Assembly (NCBI RefSeq): GCF_021044425.1
Contig: NZ_JAJNEC010000005.1
Span: 248,001-312,000 of the forward strand
Direction of reading: 5' to 3'
From: Niabella pedocola
Lineage (GTDB): Bacteria > Bacteroidota > Bacteroidia > Chitinophagales > Chitinophagaceae
Length of the DNA: 64,000 bases
The notes beneath the pieces are model-generated. The model had not been told where the DNA came from and ran no database searches. It saw nothing but the letters and a program-made list of their open reading frames with translations. The position numbers were made by a program, and so were the translations under genes. Below, piece after piece: positions 34,562 through 42,091 of the stretch (positions within the stretch are counted from its first letter, which is position 1; every line of letters begins with the position of its first letter).

Positions 34562-35011
34562 TTATTTTAAAACCTCAACAGACCCACCGGCGGCTTCGAT
34601 TGCAGCCTTTGCTTTTTCGCTGATGGCGTGAACTTTAAAAGTGAATTTGCCCTTAATTTCTCCATTACCCAAAACCTTTACTCTATCTGTTTTACCGATA
34701 AAGCCCATTGCGTAAAGATTTTCAGCAGAAAAATCAGAAATGTTATGTGTTTCGGCCCACTGATCAACCTGACCGATATTAATGATCTTGTAAACGATCT
34801 TATCCGGGTTTTTAAAGCCTCTTTTCGGAGTACGACGCTGAATTGGCATCTGACCACCTTCATGACCTAATTTCCGCTTGTAACCAGCACGGCTTTGTCC
34901 ACCTTTGTTACCTTTTGTGGAGGTGCCACCATAACCGCTACCTTCACCACGACCAATTCTTTTTTCTTTGTGTACAGCACCTTTTGCAGGTCTTAATTCA
35001 TGTAATTTCAT
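34562..35011 (-). CDS. rplO: Ribosomal protein uL15
   Basis: 149 residues. The N-terminal MKLHELRPAKGAVHKEKRIG and the Gly/Lys-rich extension GSGYGGTSTKGNKGGQSRAG that enters 23S rRNA, followed by FEGGQMP-like GHEGGQMPIQRRTPKRGF, are diagnostic. It is a late assembly protein of the 50S subunit, located in the spc operon between rpmD and secY as in most bacteria. Confidence 0.97.
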   Translation of the reverse strand: MKLHELRPAKGAVHKEKRIGRGEGSGYGGTSTKGNKGGQSRAGYKRKLGHEGGQMPIQRRTPKRGFKNPDKIVYKIINIGQVDQWAETHNISDFSAENLYAMGFIGKTDRVKVLGNGEIKGKFTFKVHAISEKAKAAIEAAGGSVEVLK

Positions 35012-35129
35012 TGCTTTATTTTTTACTTACGCTCCAAAAGCGGGAGCTCGCTTGTTTCAATAATATGCCTGTTCAAAACAGGACTGTAATAGCTGAGACG
35101 GTGCAAATATAAACCCCGGAACCGGAAAT

Positions 35130-35309
35130 TTATAATTCTTCTACTTTAACCATATGCTCCACCTTACGGATCATACCCAGGATCTGCGGAGTAGCTTCTA
35201 CTTCTTTGCTGCTGTTGGTCTTATTCAATCCTAAAGCCTTTAATGTGAGCTTCTGCCTTTCCGGGCGGTCGATGGGGCTTTTTACTAAAGTAACTTTTAT
35301 CTTTTTCAT
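35130..35309 (-). CDS. rpmD: Ribosomal protein uL30
   Basis: 59 residues, translated by hand from the minus strand (ATG at 35307-35309, TAA at 35130-35132). MKKIKVTLVKSPIDRPERQK and TLKALGLNKTNSSKEVEATP, then ILGMIRKVEHMVKVEEL, match L30 of the 50S subunit along its entire length. It lies in the conserved position between rpsE and rplO. The 83-bp gap to rpsE consists largely of two heptad arrays. Confidence 0.97.
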   Translation of the reverse strand: MKKIKVTLVKSPIDRPERQKLTLKALGLNKTNSSKEVEATPQILGMIRKVEHMVKVEEL

Positions 35310-35314
35310 ATCAA

Positions 35315-35342
35315 TATGTTTGAGGTTTGCGGTTTAGAGTTT
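35315..35342. repeat. 7-bp tandem array, 4 units (GAGGTTT type), rpsE-rpmD gap
   Basis: Units TATGTTT, GAGGTTT, GCGGTTT and AGAGTTT are in perfect register just upstream of rpmD. With the next array, of opposite orientation, it can form an RNA hairpin (GTTTGAAG/CTTCAAAC). Confidence 0.7.
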
Positions 35343-35360
35343 GAAGCTGCGGATCTTAAC

Positions 35361-35388
35361 CATAAACTTCAAACCATAAACAACAAAC
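35361..35388. repeat. 7-bp tandem array, 4 units (CATAAAC type), rpsE-rpmD gap
   Basis: Units CATAAAC, TTCAAAC, CATAAAC and AACAAAC end five bases before the rpsE stop codon. Seen on the other strand they share the -GTTT- pattern of the neighbouring array. Confidence 0.7.
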
Positions 35389-35392
35389 GTTC

Positions 35393-35911
35393 TTATCCGT
35401 TAAATACTTTCTTTAAACCTAAAGAGCGGGTCTTCGCTACATGTACAGGCTCCCGCATCATTGCCAGGGCTTTAAAGGTAGCTTTAACCACGTTGTGTGG
35501 GTTTGCTGATCCCAGGTTCTTCGCCAACACGTCTGTAAGACCTGCAGCTTCCAATACCGCGCGCATAGAGCCTCCGGCGATTACACCAGTACCCGCAGAA
35601 GCCGGTTTTACCATTACCTTAGCAGCACCCTCTTTCGCCCACTGGTCATGAGGAATAGTGCCCTTCATGATCGGAACTTTAATGAGGTTTTTCTTTGCAT
35701 CTTCGATTCCCTTTGTAATAGCTTCCTGAACTTCCTTCGCCTTTCCTAAACCATGTCCTACAACACCGTTGCCATCTCCTACAACAACCAACGCGGAAAA
35801 GCTGAATGCACGGCCTCCTTTAGTTGTTTTTACTACACGATTAATAGCTACAACCTTGTCTTTTAATTCAAGATCGCCGGCCTTAACATTGTTGAAATTA
35901 ACTGTTGACAT
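35393..35911 (-). CDS. rpsE: Ribosomal protein uS5
   Basis: 172 residues. The double-stranded RNA-binding part starts at LKDKVVAINRVVKTTKGGRAFSF and the second domain holds GTGVIAGGSMRAVLEAAGLTDVLAKNLGS, with the G-rich loop GNGVVGHGLGKAKEV. S5 sits at the 30S mRNA entry and affects decoding accuracy. Position between rplR and rpmD is the standard spc order. Confidence 0.97.
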   Translation of the reverse strand: MSTVNFNNVKAGDLELKDKVVAINRVVKTTKGGRAFSFSALVVVGDGNGVVGHGLGKAKEVQEAITKGIEDAKKNLIKVPIMKGTIPHDQWAKEGAAKVMVKPASAGTGVIAGGSMRAVLEAAGLTDVLAKNLGSANPHNVVKATFKALAMMREPVHVAKTRSLGLKKVFNG

Positions 35912-35937
35912 TATTTCGTTTTAGATTGAATAACTTT

Positions 35938-36294
35938 TTAAAATTGCAAACCACCTTCTCTTGCACCTTCTGCAACTGCTTTCACCCGTCCGTGGTACAA
36001 ATAACCACCTCTGTCAAAAACCACAGTTGTTACTTTCAGATCAGCCGCTTTGCGGGCAATAGCAGCACCTACCAGCTTGCTCAACTCGGATTTGGTGCCG
36101 GATTGGGCCTTGATATCTTTGTCCTTTGTAGACGCAGCTGCAATCGTAAGCCCCTGCACATCATCGATCAATTGTGCATAAATATCCGTATTGCTCCGGA
36201 ACACCGCCAGTCTTGGCTTTTGTGATGTACCGCTCACTTTCTGACGGATGATGCGGCGGATGCTGGTTCTTCTTTTAACTTTTGCGTTTGACAT
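35938..36294 (-). CDS. rplR: Ribosomal protein uL18
   Basis: 118 residues from the ATG at 36294 (MSNAKVKRRTSIRRIIRQKV); a start 39 bases upstream adds a non-conserved extension. RLAVFRSNTDIYAQLIDDVQG and GGYLYHGRVKAVAEGAREGGLQF are typical. L18 binds 5S rRNA with L5 in the 50S central protuberance. Confidence 0.96.
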   Translation of the reverse strand: MSNAKVKRRTSIRRIIRQKVSGTSQKPRLAVFRSNTDIYAQLIDDVQGLTIAAASTKDKDIKAQSGTKSELSKLVGAAIARKAADLKVTTVVFDRGGYLYHGRVKAVAEGAREGGLQF

Positions 36295-36332
36295 TGTTTC
36301 TTTATTTATTTCCCTGATACTGCCAGGGATCA

Positions 36333-36364
36333 TTTGAAAATTTGATGATTTGAAAATTTGAAAA
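36333..36364. repeat. 8-bp tandem array, 4 units (TTTGAAAA type)
   Basis: Units TTTGAAAA, TTTGATGA, TTTGAAAA and TTTGAAAA lie in the rplF-rplR gap. AATTTGAAAAT (36355-36365) can pair with ATTTTCAAATT (36379-36389), giving an 11-bp AT-rich hairpin. It is the only array with an 8-bp instead of 7-bp period. Confidence 0.7.
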
Positions 36365-36415
36365 TGGCTAACGAATAAATTTTCAAATTAACTCATTTTC
36401 AAATCTTCAAATTAT

Positions 36416-36970
36416 TTATTTACCTGCAGATTTACCTGCTTTCTTGCGTACGATTTCACCTACAAAGCGTACCCCTTTTCCTTTGTAAGGCTCAGGCTTA
36501 CGCAGGCTGCGGATCTTGGCGCATACCGCACCTACCAGCTGCTTGTCGCTTCCGCTGATTGTAATAGTAGGGTTCTGTCCTTTTACGGTTTCAGTAACCA
36601 CAGTCAGTTCCTTAGGAATATCAAAAATGATATTGTGCGAATATCCCAAAGAAAGATCCAGCTGATTACCCTGGTTGGTAGCTTTATAACCTACACCCAC
36701 CAGTTCCATCTTTTTTTCAAATCCGTTTGTAACACCTTGTACCAGGTTGGCCACCAGCGCACGGGTCAAGCCATGCAGGGCGCGGTGCTGGATCTGGTCA
36801 GAAGGACGGGTGATAGTAACCTGACCGTCTTTTACTTCTACTTTGATATCCGTGTTTACGGCTTGTTTCAACTCTCCTTTTTTACCTTTAACAGTAACAA
36901 CGTTGTCGCTTCCTACTGCTACGGTAACGCCTTCCGGAATGGAGATTAATTGTTTACCTATACGAGACAT
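36416..36970 (-). CDS. rplF: Ribosomal protein uL6
   Basis: 184 residues in two related domains. MSRIGKQLISIPEGVTVAVG begins the first; KMELVGVGYKATNQGNQLDLSLGYSH is the second, and the C-terminal KPEPYKGKGVRFVGEIVRKKAGK is the rRNA-binding signature. It supports the factor-binding region of the 50S subunit. Confidence 0.97.
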   Translation of the reverse strand: MSRIGKQLISIPEGVTVAVGSDNVVTVKGKKGELKQAVNTDIKVEVKDGQVTITRPSDQIQHRALHGLTRALVANLVQGVTNGFEKKMELVGVGYKATNQGNQLDLSLGYSHNIIFDIPKELTVVTETVKGQNPTITISGSDKQLVGAVCAKIRSLRKPEPYKGKGVRFVGEIVRKKAGKSAGK

Positions 36971-37070
36971 AAAAATTAGTTTATTGTTTCTTATTTATTG
37001 TTGATACGTCCGGCAACCGGTCAGCCTGTTAGGTATCGGCTTAATGTATTGCCGGTTTAATGACATTTGA

Positions 37071-37469
37071 TTAATAGATGTGGCAAAGCACCTCACCACC
37101 TACGTTCTGAGAACGGGCGTCTTTATCTGTCATTACTCCTTTGGAAGTAGACAGGATCGCGATTCCCAAACCGTTCTTTACACGGCGGATATCCGCGGGC
37201 TTAGCGTATTGACGCAGTCCCGGGCGGCTTACTCTTTCCAGGCTCTGAATAGCGGGCTGTTTGGAAGTAGCGTCGTATTTCAAAGCGATTTTGATTACCC
37301 CTTGCTTATTATCTTCCTCAAACTTATATTTCAGGATATATCCTTGATTATATAAGATCTCCGTCATACGTTTTTTAAGGTTCGATGCAGGAATGTCTAC
37401 AATACGGTGACCTGCCATCTGAGCGTTACGTATTCTTGTTAAAAAATCTGCAATTGGATCTGTTACCAT
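37071..37469 (-). CDS. rpsH: Ribosomal protein uS8
   Basis: 132 residues. MVTDPIADFLTRIRNAQMAG and VSRPGLRQYAKPADIRRVKNGLGIAILSTSKGVMTDKDARSQNVGGEVL (quoted in parts) fit the family. S8 is a primary 16S rRNA binder and in some bacteria represses the spc operon by binding its mRNA; no S8-type site was identified here. Confidence 0.96.
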   Translation of the reverse strand: MVTDPIADFLTRIRNAQMAGHRIVDIPASNLKKRMTEILYNQGYILKYKFEEDNKQGVIKIALKYDATSKQPAIQSLERVSRPGLRQYAKPADIRRVKNGLGIAILSTSKGVMTDKDARSQNVGGEVLCHIY

Positions 37470-37557
37470 TTTATATATGAATTATATCAGTTCAAAATTT
37501 TAGTGGGTGGTTTATTTTAAAAGCCCATACCCTGTCTTACGGCTTTGTGCTGCTAAA

Positions 37558-37827
37558 TTACCAGCTCGCTTTCTTTAAGCCCGGAATTTTACCATTCAAC
37601 GCCATATCCCTTAAGGCTACCCGGGAAATCCCGAAATAACGTACATAACCTTTGGGGCGACCTGTTAATTGGCAACGGTTTTTCAAACGCACTTTAGAAG
37701 AGTTTTTAGGCAGCTTGTCCAAAGCGGCATAATCACCGGCTTTTTTCAGCTCCTCTCTTTTAGCGGCGTATTGCTCCACCATTTTTTCTCTTTTTACCTG
37801 ACGGGCTTTAATTGAAGTTTTTGCCAT
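37558..37827 (-). CDS. rpsN: Ribosomal protein uS14 (zinc-free type)
   Basis: 89 residues, the longer E. coli-like form. It has RCQLTGRPKGYVRYFGISR and ends in GLKKASW, but lacks the two CXXC zinc-binding pairs of the short form. It lies between rplE and rpsH as usual. Confidence 0.96.
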   Translation of the reverse strand: MAKTSIKARQVKREKMVEQYAAKREELKKAGDYAALDKLPKNSSKVRLKNRCQLTGRPKGYVRYFGISRVALRDMALNGKIPGLKKASW

Positions 37828-37835
37828 GTTTGATT

Positions 37836-37856
37836 ACATTCTAAATTCCAAATTCT
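37836..37856. repeat. 7-bp tandem array, 3 units (AAATTCC type)
   Basis: Units ACATTCT, AAATTCC and AAATTCT lie immediately upstream of the rpsN start, in the rplE-rpsN gap. Confidence 0.5.
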
Positions 37857-37915
37857 AAGTTTCCAGGCGGTTACCGTTGCAAGCTTAAGAACTTGTGATT
37901 TGTGATTTTATAATA

Positions 37916-38482
37916 TTACTTTTTAGCGTTTTTAAAGGGCATTCCCAGTTCCTTCAACAGTTCGTATGCCTCTTCATCTGTTTGGGCAGTGGTCACAAAA
38001 GTGATATCCATACCCGTGATCTTGTTCACTTTATCGATATCGATCTCAGGGAAGATGATCTGCTCTGTAACCCCCATGGTATAGTTTCCGCGGCCGTCGA
38101 AAGACTTTTCGTTGATTCCTTTAAAATCACGTACGCGGGGTAATGCCACCGCAATCAGGCGATCCAGGAATTCATACATTTTTTCACCACGCAGGGTAAC
38201 ACGCGCACCGATGGGCATGCTCTTACGCAGCTTAAAGTTAGAAATGTCTTTTTTAGAGTTGGTTACCACCGCTTTCTGACCGGTGATGGTGCTCAGCTCA
38301 TCTACGGCTACGTCAACCAGCTTCTTGTCGGTTACGGCACCGTTTACACCACGGTTGATGCAGATCTTTTCCAGTTTAGGAGCCTGCATTACAGAACTGT
38401 AAGCAAACTTCTTCACTAACGCCGGAACCACTTCATTCTTATATTTTGTGGCCAGCCTGGGGATATATGTTTTAGTACTCAT
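37916..38482 (-). CDS. rplE: Ribosomal protein uL5
   Basis: 188 residues. YIPRLATKYKNEVVPALVKKFAY, EKICINRGVNGAV, NFKLRKSMPIGARVTLRGEKMYEF and RDFKGINEKSFDGRGNYTMGVTEQ match L5, which holds 5S rRNA in the central protuberance and contacts P-site tRNA. Confidence 0.97.
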   Translation of the reverse strand: MSTKTYIPRLATKYKNEVVPALVKKFAYSSVMQAPKLEKICINRGVNGAVTDKKLVDVAVDELSTITGQKAVVTNSKKDISNFKLRKSMPIGARVTLRGEKMYEFLDRLIAVALPRVRDFKGINEKSFDGRGNYTMGVTEQIIFPEIDIDKVNKITGMDITFVTTAQTDEEAYELLKELGMPFKNAKK

Positions 38483-38514
38483 GGTCTATTACTTTATTTG
38501 CGATACACAAAAGA

Positions 38515-38874
38515 TTAGATTTTTTCTCCTGATTTTTTAAAGATGCGCAGTGTTTTGCCCTCTTCGCGCTGACGCGTTACTTTAGAAGGCGCCTTTGCTT
38601 TTGCATCCCACAGCATTACATTGCTGATATGAATCGGAGCTTCTACTTTTACAATACCACCCTTTGTATTCTGGGCGGAGGGTTTGGTATGTTTGGTTTT
38701 GATGTTTACACCTTCAACCAGCACTTTTCCATCTTCAACCAACACCTCTTTCACCAAACGTGGTTTATATTCAAACTTACCGTTATCATCTTTGCGGGGT
38801 TTTGCAGCACCGCTGATAACAATAACCAAATCGCCTTTTTTAATATTGTACTTGGGTTTAAATCTTTTGCTCAT
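38515..38874 (-). CDS. rplX: Ribosomal protein uL24
   Basis: 119 residues with the KOW motif at the start (IKKGDLVIVISGAAK) and VLVEGVNIKTKHTKPSAQNTKGG further on. It initiates 50S assembly near the tunnel exit. It is about 15 residues longer than E. coli L24, with a Lys-rich C-terminus. Confidence 0.96.
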   Translation of the reverse strand: MSKRFKPKYNIKKGDLVIVISGAAKPRKDDNGKFEYKPRLVKEVLVEDGKVLVEGVNIKTKHTKPSAQNTKGGIVKVEAPIHISNVMLWDAKAKAPSKVTRQREEGKTLRIFKKSGEKI

Positions 38875-38974
38875 TTTTTTATGCTTTCTTTATGCTTAAT
38901 GCGCGGGCTCAAGGCTAACGCTATTTTTTATGGATGGAATGCCTTCAGCACTTTGCATTAGGCATTTAGCTCAT

Positions 38975-39343
38975 TTATAACACCTCCGGAGCTAACGAAA
39001 CGATCCTCATATATCCTTTATCACGAAGCTCCCGGGCTACCGGCCCGAAAATACGGGTACCTCTTGGTTCATCAGATGCGTTCAGGATCACAACAGCGTT
39101 GTCATCAAAACGAATGTACGAACCATCTTTACGGCGCAATTTGTTAGTAGTACGTACGATCACCGCTTTAGCAACGGTACCTTTTTTAATTCCCCCTGCC
39201 GGAGCTGCGTCTTTTACTGTTACAACGATTTTATCGCCAATTTTTGCATAGCGTTGTCCGCTGTTACCCAGTACGCGGATACAAAGAACTTCTTTTGCGC
39301 CACTATTATCCGCCACGTTCAACCGGCTTTCTTGCTGAATCAT
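38975..39343 (-). CDS. rplN: Ribosomal protein uL14
   Basis: 122 residues. MIQQESRLNVADNSGAKEVLCIRVLG, the loop KKGTVAKAVIVRTTNKLRRKDGSYIRFDDNA and RGTRIFGPVARELRDK are diagnostic (quoted in pieces). L14 contributes to a bridge with the 30S subunit. Confidence 0.97.
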   Translation of the reverse strand: MIQQESRLNVADNSGAKEVLCIRVLGNSGQRYAKIGDKIVVTVKDAAPAGGIKKGTVAKAVIVRTTNKLRRKDGSYIRFDDNAVVILNASDEPRGTRIFGPVARELRDKGYMRIVSLAPEVL

Positions 39344-39475
39344 TTTCTTAAAGATTTGAGATTTGGGTTCCGATGCTTACCGGATTAAGCGTTGAGATGC
39401 TTGTACCCCGAAATCTATTTTAAAAATATTATCTGTTTCCAAATTTTGAATATTGATTGCCCAATACCCAAATGC

Positions 39476-39733
39476 TTATTTTACTTTTTCGATAACCTCA
39501 ACCAGTCTCCAGCGCTTCAATTTGCTCAAGGGGCGGGTTTCCATAATTTTAACGGTGTCCCCAATGCTGCACTCATTTTTTTCATCATGAGCGTGGAACT
39601 TGGTCGTTTTTTTAAGGAACTTACCGTAAATAGGGTGTTTTACTTTTCTTTCCACGGCAACAGTGATGGTTTTTGTCATCTTGTTGCTGGTAACCACACC
39701 TATTCTTGTTTTTCTTAAATTTCTTTCAGACAT
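39476..39733 (-). CDS. rpsQ: Ribosomal protein uS17
   Basis: 85 residues of the OB-fold family: RKTRIGVVTSNKMTKTITV, KHPIYGKFLKKTTKFHAHDE and SIGDTVKIMETRPLSKLKRWRLVEV. It binds 16S rRNA early in 30S assembly. Confidence 0.96.
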   Translation of the reverse strand: MSERNLRKTRIGVVTSNKMTKTITVAVERKVKHPIYGKFLKKTTKFHAHDEKNECSIGDTVKIMETRPLSKLKRWRLVEVIEKVK

Positions 39734-39766
39734 TTTATTTTACCTTTTGGCTTGTACAAATTGCTG

Positions 39767-39988
39767 TTACGCTTTCGCAGCTTCGCTGCCTTGGTTTTGT
39801 TTTAAAAACGTTTCAATCCGGGCGATATCTTTGCGCAGTGCACGGATAGACATCGGATTCTCCAGCGGAGAGATCGCGTGTGCGAACTCAAGTTTCTTCA
39901 GGCGCTGCTTGGATTGCTCCAGCTGAACCTTTAAATCTTCCGCGTTTAATCCTTTTATGCCGCCTATAAATTCTTTTTTCTTTGACAT
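39767..39988 (-). CDS. rpmC: Ribosomal protein uL29
   Basis: 73 residues in a long helical hairpin (LNAEDLKVQLEQSKQRLKKLEFAHAISPLENPMSIRALRKDIARIETFLKQ in parts). It sits at the tunnel exit next to L23. Start is 14 bp after the rplP stop, suggesting coupling. Confidence 0.95.
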   Translation of the reverse strand: MSKKKEFIGGIKGLNAEDLKVQLEQSKQRLKKLEFAHAISPLENPMSIRALRKDIARIETFLKQNQGSEAAKA

Positions 39989-40002
39989 CTTAATTTGATT
40001 TA

Positions 40003-40425
40003 TTAATTAGTAACTAAATCCCTACGCATGGTGAACTTAGTCTTGATCGGCAATTTACCAGATGCTAAAGACAGTGCTCTGCGTGCAACTTCCTCGCTTA
40101 CTCCGTCCACTTCAAAAATGATACGGCCGGGTTGTACAACAGCAGCCCAATATTCAAGGTTACCTTTACCTTTACCCATACGAACCTCTGCAGGTTTCTT
40201 AGTGATGGGCTTATCAGGGAAAATGCGGATCCATACGTTCCCTTCCCTTTTCATGCTACGGGTAAGTGCCTGACGGGCAGCCTCGATCTGGCGGTCCGTA
40301 ATCCAGTGAGAATCCTGGGCTTTTAAAGCATAAGAACCAAACGAAATGGTAGTCCCTCTTTTGGCGTCGCCTTTCATGCGACCCTTTTGCATTTTCCTGT
40401 GCTTTGTTCTCTTCGGTTGTAACAT
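40003..40425 (-). CDS. rplP: Ribosomal protein uL16
   Basis: 140 residues: MLQPKRTKHRKMQKGRMKG, ISFGSYALKAQDSHWITDRQIEAARQALTR and VRMGKGKGNLEYWAAVVQPGRIIFEV (in pieces). L16 positions tRNA at the A site and is an assembly marker of the 50S subunit. Confidence 0.97.
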   Translation of the reverse strand: MLQPKRTKHRKMQKGRMKGDAKRGTTISFGSYALKAQDSHWITDRQIEAARQALTRSMKREGNVWIRIFPDKPITKKPAEVRMGKGKGNLEYWAAVVQPGRIIFEVDGVSEEVARRALSLASGKLPIKTKFTMRRDLVTN

Positions 40426-40433
40426 TCTATTGA

Positions 40434-40454
40434 GATTTGAGATTTGAGATTTGA
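40434..40454. repeat. 7-bp tandem array, 3 identical units (GATTTGA)
   Basis: Three exact GATTTGA units followed by decayed copies occupy the rpsC-rplP gap. It is inside the operon, so the RNA is transcribed. Confidence 0.7.
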
Positions 40455-40494
40455 GATTGATTGAATCTCAGACTTCAAACTGTTTTATATATTA

Positions 40495-41253
40495 TTAATT
40501 CCTTTTGTCTCTTCCACCACCACGGCGATCGCCTCTGCGGTCATCTCTGCGATGATCTCTTCTTTCACCACCGCCTACATTTTTGTCGTTTCCGGAGATA
40601 AAGTTAGGATTCAGATCACGCTTAGCCAGTACCTCACCTTTACAGATCCAAACCTTGATCCCGATCTTTCCATAAACGGTTTGAGCAAATACATTGGCAT
40701 AGTCGATATCCATCCGGAATGTATGCAGCGGCACACGTCCCTGTTTGAACTCTTCGCTACGGGCAATTTCAGCACCACCTAAACGACCGCTCAGTTTTAC
40801 CTTAATACCTTCAGCACCCATGCGCAGCGCAGAAGCTATGGCCATTTTAGTGGCACGTTTAAAGTTGATCCGGTTCTCGATCTGGCGGGCAATGGTATCA
40901 CCAACGATCATCGCATCGGTTTCAGGACGACGGATCTCCAGGATGTTGATCTGTACATCATCGTTCTGAGTCAGCTTCTTCAGTTCTTCCTTGATACGAT
41001 CTACCTCGCCACCACCTTTACCGATGATGATGCCTGGCTTGGAAGTATGAATGGTGATAATTAATTTACCTAAGGTTCTTTCGATAACAATTTTAGAAAT
41101 ACCTCCCTTGTTGATACGGGCGTTCAGGTATGTTCTGATTTTGTTGTCTTCGATTAACTTAGAAGCAAAATCTTTTTTGCTTCCATACCAGTTAGATTCC
41201 CATCCACGGATGATGCCTAACCTGTTACCAATTGGATTTGCTTTTTGACCCAT
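40495..41253 (-). CDS. rpsC: Ribosomal protein uS3
   Basis: 252 residues. MGQKANPIGNRLGIIRGWESNWYG, the KH-domain loop IIGKGGGEVDRIKEELK and the C-terminal domain LSGRLGGAEIARSEEFKQGRVPLHTFRMDIDY are canonical. The last 25 residues are an Arg/Asp/Gly-rich tail (RRDHRRDDRRGDRRGGGRDKR) not present in E. coli S3; it would lie at the mRNA entry side. S3 and the adjacent S4/S5 line the mRNA entry tunnel and have helicase activity. Confidence 0.97.
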   Translation of the reverse strand: MGQKANPIGNRLGIIRGWESNWYGSKKDFASKLIEDNKIRTYLNARINKGGISKIVIERTLGKLIITIHTSKPGIIIGKGGGEVDRIKEELKKLTQNDDVQINILEIRRPETDAMIVGDTIARQIENRINFKRATKMAIASALRMGAEGIKVKLSGRLGGAEIARSEEFKQGRVPLHTFRMDIDYANVFAQTVYGKIGIKVWICKGEVLAKRDLNPNFISGNDKNVGGGERRDHRRDDRRGDRRGGGRDKRN

Positions 41254-41262
41254 ATTTATTGG

Positions 41263-41739
41263 TTATGCTTTTTTAGATTCTTTAGTTGACTTTTTTGCAG
41301 CAGCCTTTTTCTTAGCCGGGGCTTTTGCACTTGCTTCCTTTACTTCTTCTACAGGCGCAGCTTTAGCGGCAGCCTTTACCTTCTTAGCAGCCTTTTTATC
41401 TTCACCAGCCACATCCACCACCAGGGTTACATGGTTGCTGCGTTTGCGAACACGGTAGCCACGGCCTTGCGGAGCGGGGCGCATGCGCTTCAGTGTACGG
41501 CCACCGTCTACAAAAATGGTTTTTACCACTAAGCCGGATTCATCTTCCCCTTCATTGGCCTGTTTCCAGTTTACAATGGCGCTTAATACCAGCTTACGCA
41601 AAGGTACTGCGGGGTGTTTGGGGTTGTGCTCCAATTCGGCCAACACCAAATCCACTCTTTGGCCACGAATCAAATCAGCCAACAGCCTCATTTTACGAGG
41701 TGAAGTCGGATAATTTCTAAGTTTTGCTACTGCTTCCAT
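41263..41739 (-). CDS. rplV: Ribosomal protein uL22 with Lys/Ala tail
   Basis: 158 residues. The canonical L22 domain (about 1-112, with KLRNYPTSPRKMRLLADLIRG and RMRPAPQGRGYRVRKRSNHVTLVV) forms part of the exit tunnel. The final 45 residues are a low-complexity Lys/Ala tail, absent from E. coli L22 (110 residues). The gene is 9 bp from rpsC, so the pair is probably translationally coupled. Confidence 0.96.
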   Translation of the reverse strand: MEAVAKLRNYPTSPRKMRLLADLIRGQRVDLVLAELEHNPKHPAVPLRKLVLSAIVNWKQANEGEDESGLVVKTIFVDGGRTLKRMRPAPQGRGYRVRKRSNHVTLVVDVAGEDKKAAKKVKAAAKAAPVEEVKEASAKAPAKKKAAAKKSTKESKKA

Positions 41740-41775
41740 TATATTAATTTCTTAACGTATGCGTTCTGTTATGAT

Positions 41776-42045
41776 TTATTTTTTATCGCCCGCGTGTCCT
41801 TTAAAGTTGCGGGTAGGTGCAAATTCACCCAGTTTATGGCCTACCATAAACTCCGTAACATATACGGGGATGAATTTATTTCCATTATGCACGGCAAATG
41901 TGTGGCCTACAAAATCGGGTGTAATTGTAGAGCGGCGGCTCCAGGTTTTAATTACAGCCTTTTTTCCTTTTCCTTCGTTAATAGCCAACACTTTGTTTTC
42001 CAAGTGAGTTGCTACATAAGGACCTTTTTTTATCGAACGAGCCAT
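41776..42045 (-). CDS. rpsS: Ribosomal protein uS19
   Basis: 89 residues: MARSIKKGPYVATHLENKV, KTWSRRSTITPDFVGHTFAVHNGNKFIPV (in parts) and HKLGEFAPTRNFKGHAG are typical. S19 sits at the 30S head and joins intersubunit contacts with L5. Confidence 0.97.
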   Translation of the reverse strand: MARSIKKGPYVATHLENKVLAINEGKGKKAVIKTWSRRSTITPDFVGHTFAVHNGNKFIPVYVTEFMVGHKLGEFAPTRNFKGHAGDKK

Positions 42046-42056
42046 ATTTATTTTTT

Positions 42057-42091
42057 AAATTCTAAAGTTCAAATACTAAATGTCAAATTAC
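42057..42091. repeat. 7-bp tandem array, 5 units (AAATTCT type), overlapping the rplB stop codon
   Basis: Units AAATTCT, AAAGTTC, AAATACT, AAATGTC and AAATTAC are in register. The rplB stop (42088-42090) lies in the last unit. Confidence 0.75.
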
